From: an uncultured Lachnospiraceae bacterium
Lineage (GTDB): Bacteria; Bacillota; Clostridia; Lachnospirales; Lachnospiraceae
Length of the DNA: 36,138 bases
NCBI GenBank assembly: GCA_947630925.1
Contig: CANRJM010000022.1
Location: 1 to 36,138 of the forward strand
Direction: 5' to 3'
Part shown: positions 33,944 to 36,138 of the stretch, in pieces
Position numbering within the stretch: position 1 is the stretch's first letter
Layout: each line of letters begins with the position of its first letter
Program-made: the position numbers and the translations under genes
Notes under the pieces: model-generated
Seen by the model: only the letters and a program-made list of their open reading frames with translations
Told to the model about the DNA's origin: nothing
The model's database searches: none

Positions 33944-34039
33944 ATTCAGTAGAGTGCATTGATCTCTATCAAAAATATTAATGCAGCGACAGGTTTCTGT
34001 CAGTATATGAATCAATTAATTGAAGGAGGATTTTAGATT

Positions 34040-35224
34040 ATGGCAAAGAAAATAGTTTTAGCAGGCGCATGCCGTACTGCGATTGGTAAGATGGGCGGAG
34101 GTCTCAGCACAACTCCGGCACCGGTTTTAGGCTCCATCGTGATCAAAGAAGCTTTGGAAAGAGCAGGTGTTCCGGCTGAACAGGTTGACCATGTATACAT
34201 GGGATGTGTTATTCAGGCCGGTCTTGGTCAGAACGTTGCCCGCCAGGCATCGATTAAGGCAGGTTTGCCTGTTGAAACTCCTGCTGTCACAGTAAACGTT
34301 GTATGTGGTTCCGGTCTGAACTGTGTGAACATGGCTGCACAGATGATTCAGGCAGGAGATGCGGATATTGTTGTTGCTGGTGGTATGGAGAATATGTCCA
34401 TGGCTCCATATGCAATCATGCAGGGACGTTTCGGTTATCGTATGAACAATGGCAAATTAGTGGATACCATGGTAAATGATGCATTATGGGATGCATTTAA
34501 CCAGTATCATATGATGATTACTGCCGAGAATGTAGCAGAGAAGTGGGGGCTGACCCGTGAGGAACTGGATGCGTTTGCTGCAAACAGCCAGCAGAAATGT
34601 GAAGCAGCCATTAATGCAGGTAAGTTCGATGATGAAATTGTGCCGGTTGAGATTAAGACCAGAAAAGGTGTTACGGTATTTGATAAGGATGAAGGCCCAC
34701 GTCCGGGAACGACAGCAGAAGGTCTTGCCAATTTAAAGTGCTGCTCCGGAAAAGAGGGCGGTGTTGTTACTGCAGGTAACGCTTCCGGTATTAATGATGG
34801 TGCTGCTGCCATTGTTGTTATGAGTGAAGAAAAGGCAAAAGAGTTAGGGGTTACTCCGATGGCTTCTTTCGTTGGCGGCGCGCTTGGTGGTGTCGATCCT
34901 TCTATCATGGGTGTCGGACCGGTTGCCGCTACAAAGAAACTTTTTGCTAAGACAGGCTTTACGATAGATGATATCGATCTGATTGAAGCAAATGAAGCAT
35001 TTGCTGCGCAATCTGTAGCAGTTGGAAAAGATCTTGGATTTGATCCTTCCAAGTTAAATGTAAACGGTGGTGCGATTGCACTTGGCCATCCGGTAGGAGC
35101 TTCCGGCTGCCGTATCTTAGTTACGCTTCTTCATGAAATGAAGAAACGCGGCGCAAACAGAGGTCTTGCTACGCTTTGTATCGGCGGCGGAATGGGCTGC
35201 AGTACAATCGTTGAGAAATATTAA
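34040..35224 (+). CDS. thl: Acetyl-CoA acetyltransferase (thiolase)
   Basis: This 394-residue thiolase condenses two acetyl-CoA to acetoacetyl-CoA, the first step towards butyrate. The catalytic residues are in place: nucleophile C89 (NVVCGSGLN), H350 ([14 protein letters not shown]) and C380 (LCIGGGMG). Length is that of the biosynthetic tetrameric enzymes. A strong GAAGGAGGA precedes ATG 34040. It heads a transcription unit with crt 21 bp downstream and is divergent from but. A 3-ketoacyl-CoA thiolase of beta-oxidation is unlikely in this context. Confidence 0.96.
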   Translation: MAKKIVLAGACRTAIGKMGGGLSTTPAPVLGSIVIKEALERAGVPAEQVDHVYMGCVIQAGLGQNVARQASIKAGLPVETPAVTVNVVCGSGLNCVNMAAQMIQAGDADIVVAGGMENMSMAPYAIMQGRFGYRMNNGKLVDTMVNDALWDAFNQYHMMITAENVAEKWGLTREELDAFAANSQQKCEAAINAGKFDDEIVPVEIKTRKGVTVFDKDEGPRPGTTAEGLANLKCCSGKEGGVVTAGNASGINDGAAAIVVMSEEKAKELGVTPMASFVGGALGGVDPSIMGVGPVAATKKLFAKTGFTIDDIDLIEANEAFAAQSVAVGKDLGFDPSKLNVNGGAIALGHPVGASGCRILVTLLHEMKKRGANRGLATLCIGGGMGCSTIVEKY

Positions 35225-35245
35225 AATAAAAAAGGAGTAAAAACC

Positions 35246-36037
35246 ATGGATTTCATATTATACGAAGCAGACGGCGCAGTTGCTACAATTACAATTAACC
35301 GTCCGAAAGCGTTAAATGCATTAAACAGCCAGGTGCTTGATGAACTGGATGCAGTATTGGATGCAGTTGATCTAAGTACGATAAGATGTTTGATCCTTAC
35401 CGGCGCAGGAGACAAATCTTTTGTTGCGGGCGCTGATATTGGAGAGATGAGTACTTTGACAAAAGCAGAGGGAGAAGCGTTTGGCAAGAAGGGAAATGAT
35501 GTATTCCGTAAACTGGAAACTTTTCCGATTCCTGTTATTGCTGCGGTCAACGGATTTGCGCTTGGTGGCGGCTGTGAGATTTCCATGAGCTGCGACATCC
35601 GTATCTGCTCGGAAAATGCAATGTTTGGCCAGCCGGAGGTTGGTCTGGGAATCACACCGGGTTTTGGCGGTACGCAGAGACTTGCCAGAACAGTCGGCGT
35701 TGGTATGGCAAAGCAGATGATTTATTCTGCAAGGAATATTAAGGCGGACGAGGCGTATCGCATAGGTCTTGTGAACGCTGTTTATCCTGCGGAGGAATTA
35801 CTTCCTGCCGCACAGAAGTTAGCGGCAACAATCGCAAAGAATGCGCCGATCGCTGTCCGTAACTGTAAGAAGGCAATCAATGACGGCTTACAGGTCAATA
35901 TCGATCAGGCACTTGTCATTGAAGAAAAATTATTTGGCGACTGCTTTGAAACAGAAGATCAGAAAGCCGGTATGGGGAATTTCTTAGAGAAGGACAAAGA
36001 AAAGAAATTAAAAGTCGTTCCATTCAAAAATTGCTAG
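35246..36037 (+). CDS. crt: 3-hydroxybutyryl-CoA dehydratase (crotonase)
   Basis: This 263-residue enoyl-CoA hydratase family enzyme dehydrates 3-hydroxybutyryl-CoA to crotonyl-CoA in the butyrate pathway. The oxyanion-hole motifs are FVAGADIGEM (about 64-73) and ALGGGCEISMSCD; the two catalytic glutamates, E111 and E131 (GQPEVGLGITPGFGGTQRL), have the 20-residue spacing of the family. AAGGAG precedes ATG 35246. It is 21 bp after thl. The usual partners hbd, bcd and etfBA do not begin in the remaining 101 bases. Confidence 0.96.
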   Translation: MDFILYEADGAVATITINRPKALNALNSQVLDELDAVLDAVDLSTIRCLILTGAGDKSFVAGADIGEMSTLTKAEGEAFGKKGNDVFRKLETFPIPVIAAVNGFALGGGCEISMSCDIRICSENAMFGQPEVGLGITPGFGGTQRLARTVGVGMAKQMIYSARNIKADEAYRIGLVNAVYPAEELLPAAQKLAATIAKNAPIAVRNCKKAINDGLQVNIDQALVIEEKLFGDCFETEDQKAGMGNFLEKDKEKKLKVVPFKNC

Positions 36038-36138
36038 AATGGAACAGAAAGAATATCAAATCGATAGTGTCAAGTGATCCATGAAAAAACGAGTCAAAAG
36101 AAAAAAGGCTCGAATGAACCTTGAAAATTGCAGATATT
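36038..36138. other. Region after crt, possibly resembling a 16S-23S spacer end
   Basis: No gene is visible in these 101 bases. A short inverted repeat CGAG/CTCG lies near 36091-36112. The segment at 36116-36133, AACCTTGAAAATTGCA and neighbours, resembles the ACCTTGAAAACTGCATA-type sequence that stands just before 23S rRNA in many Firmicutes. It is too short to confirm. Confidence 0.25.

Larger units (their letters stand above)
33722..34039. other. Divergent control region between but and thl (318 bp without a gene)
   Basis: It holds two outward promoters (33847-33875 on - and 33915-33943 on +) separated by about 40 bp. The but leader contains GTGCCAG/CTGGCAC (33738-33744 with 33776-33782), a 10-base palindrome GTTTGCAAAC (33767-33776) and a GC-rich CCCCGCAG/CTGGGG hairpin near 33813. 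The thl leader contains TTGAT-CTCT-ATCAA (33959-33972) and GACAG-GTTT-CTGTC (33988-34001). I looked for a Rex (NADH-sensor) operator of the type TTGTTAA-N4-TTAACAA and did not find one. Confidence 0.7.

Noticed and set aside
33722-34039. Rex operator in the but-thl control region
   Set aside because: No TTGTTAA-N4-TTAACAA-like symmetry found by eye.

Overview
The window is ordinary chromosomal sequence from a spore-forming, butyrate-producing clostridium, most likely a Lachnospiraceae member; I cannot name the genus. The evidence is a moderate-to-low GC content, strong AGGAGG-type ribosome binding sites, the sporulation genes yqfC/yqfD, the Firmicute order rimP-nusA-rnpM-ylxQ-infB-rbfA-truB-ribF, a single-chain PurL with its glutaminase domain, rubrerythrin, and a butyryl-CoA:acetate CoA-transferase gene divergent from thl-crt. 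Nearly all genes are on the + strand; only tRNA-Leu and the CoA-transferase are on the - strand. I see no prophage, insertion sequence, CRISPR array or defence island.

Layout. (1) 120-6230: a mother-cell-type promoter, then yqfC-yqfD-phoH-yqfF-ybeY and a SpoVB/MurJ-like lipid flippase. The yqfF product is a short c-di-AMP phosphodiesterase relative with an incomplete metal site. (2) 6301-9501: a SWIM-SNF2 helicase. (3) 9538-10865: promoter, leader and rplS with a strong terminator, then a CwlC-like amidase without a signal peptide behind a sigma-E/K-like -10 element. (4) 10953-18311: the rimP-to-ribF translation operon, with a promoter, a hairpin leader and an internal terminator after rbfA. 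(5) 18300-21031: alaS, driven by a perfect consensus promoter buried inside a 19-bp inverted repeat that also looks like the ribF terminator. (6) 21012-23508: a secreted fibronectin-type-III protein, rpsU with a structured leader, and rubrerythrin. (7) 23536-25114: tRNA-Leu(CAG) on the - strand and a divergent membrane-anchored PrsA/SurA-like foldase. (8) 25217-29257: purL and two identical tRNA-Gly(GCC) genes. (9) 29348-32232: an uncharacterised three-TM protein with a large extracytoplasmic domain, a zinc-ribbon membrane protein, a small unknown protein and an FlK-like acyl-CoA thioesterase. (10) 32378-36037: the CoA-transferase on -, then thl and crt on +, with a 318-bp divergent control region.

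How the genes work together. Regions 3-5 and rpsU are ribosome biogenesis and translation. Regions 1 and 3 carry late sporulation and envelope functions. The right end is the start and finish of butyrate synthesis: thiolase condenses acetyl-CoA, crotonase dehydrates 3-hydroxybutyryl-CoA, and the CoA-transferase releases butyrate. The intermediate genes (hbd, bcd, etfAB) are not in the window. I found no clearly new multi-gene system. The best leads are the short PgpH-like protein, the promoter-in-terminator at alaS, the rimP and rpsU leaders, the unknown membrane proteins at 29-31.7 kb, and the duplicated 3' end of the CoA-transferase gene.
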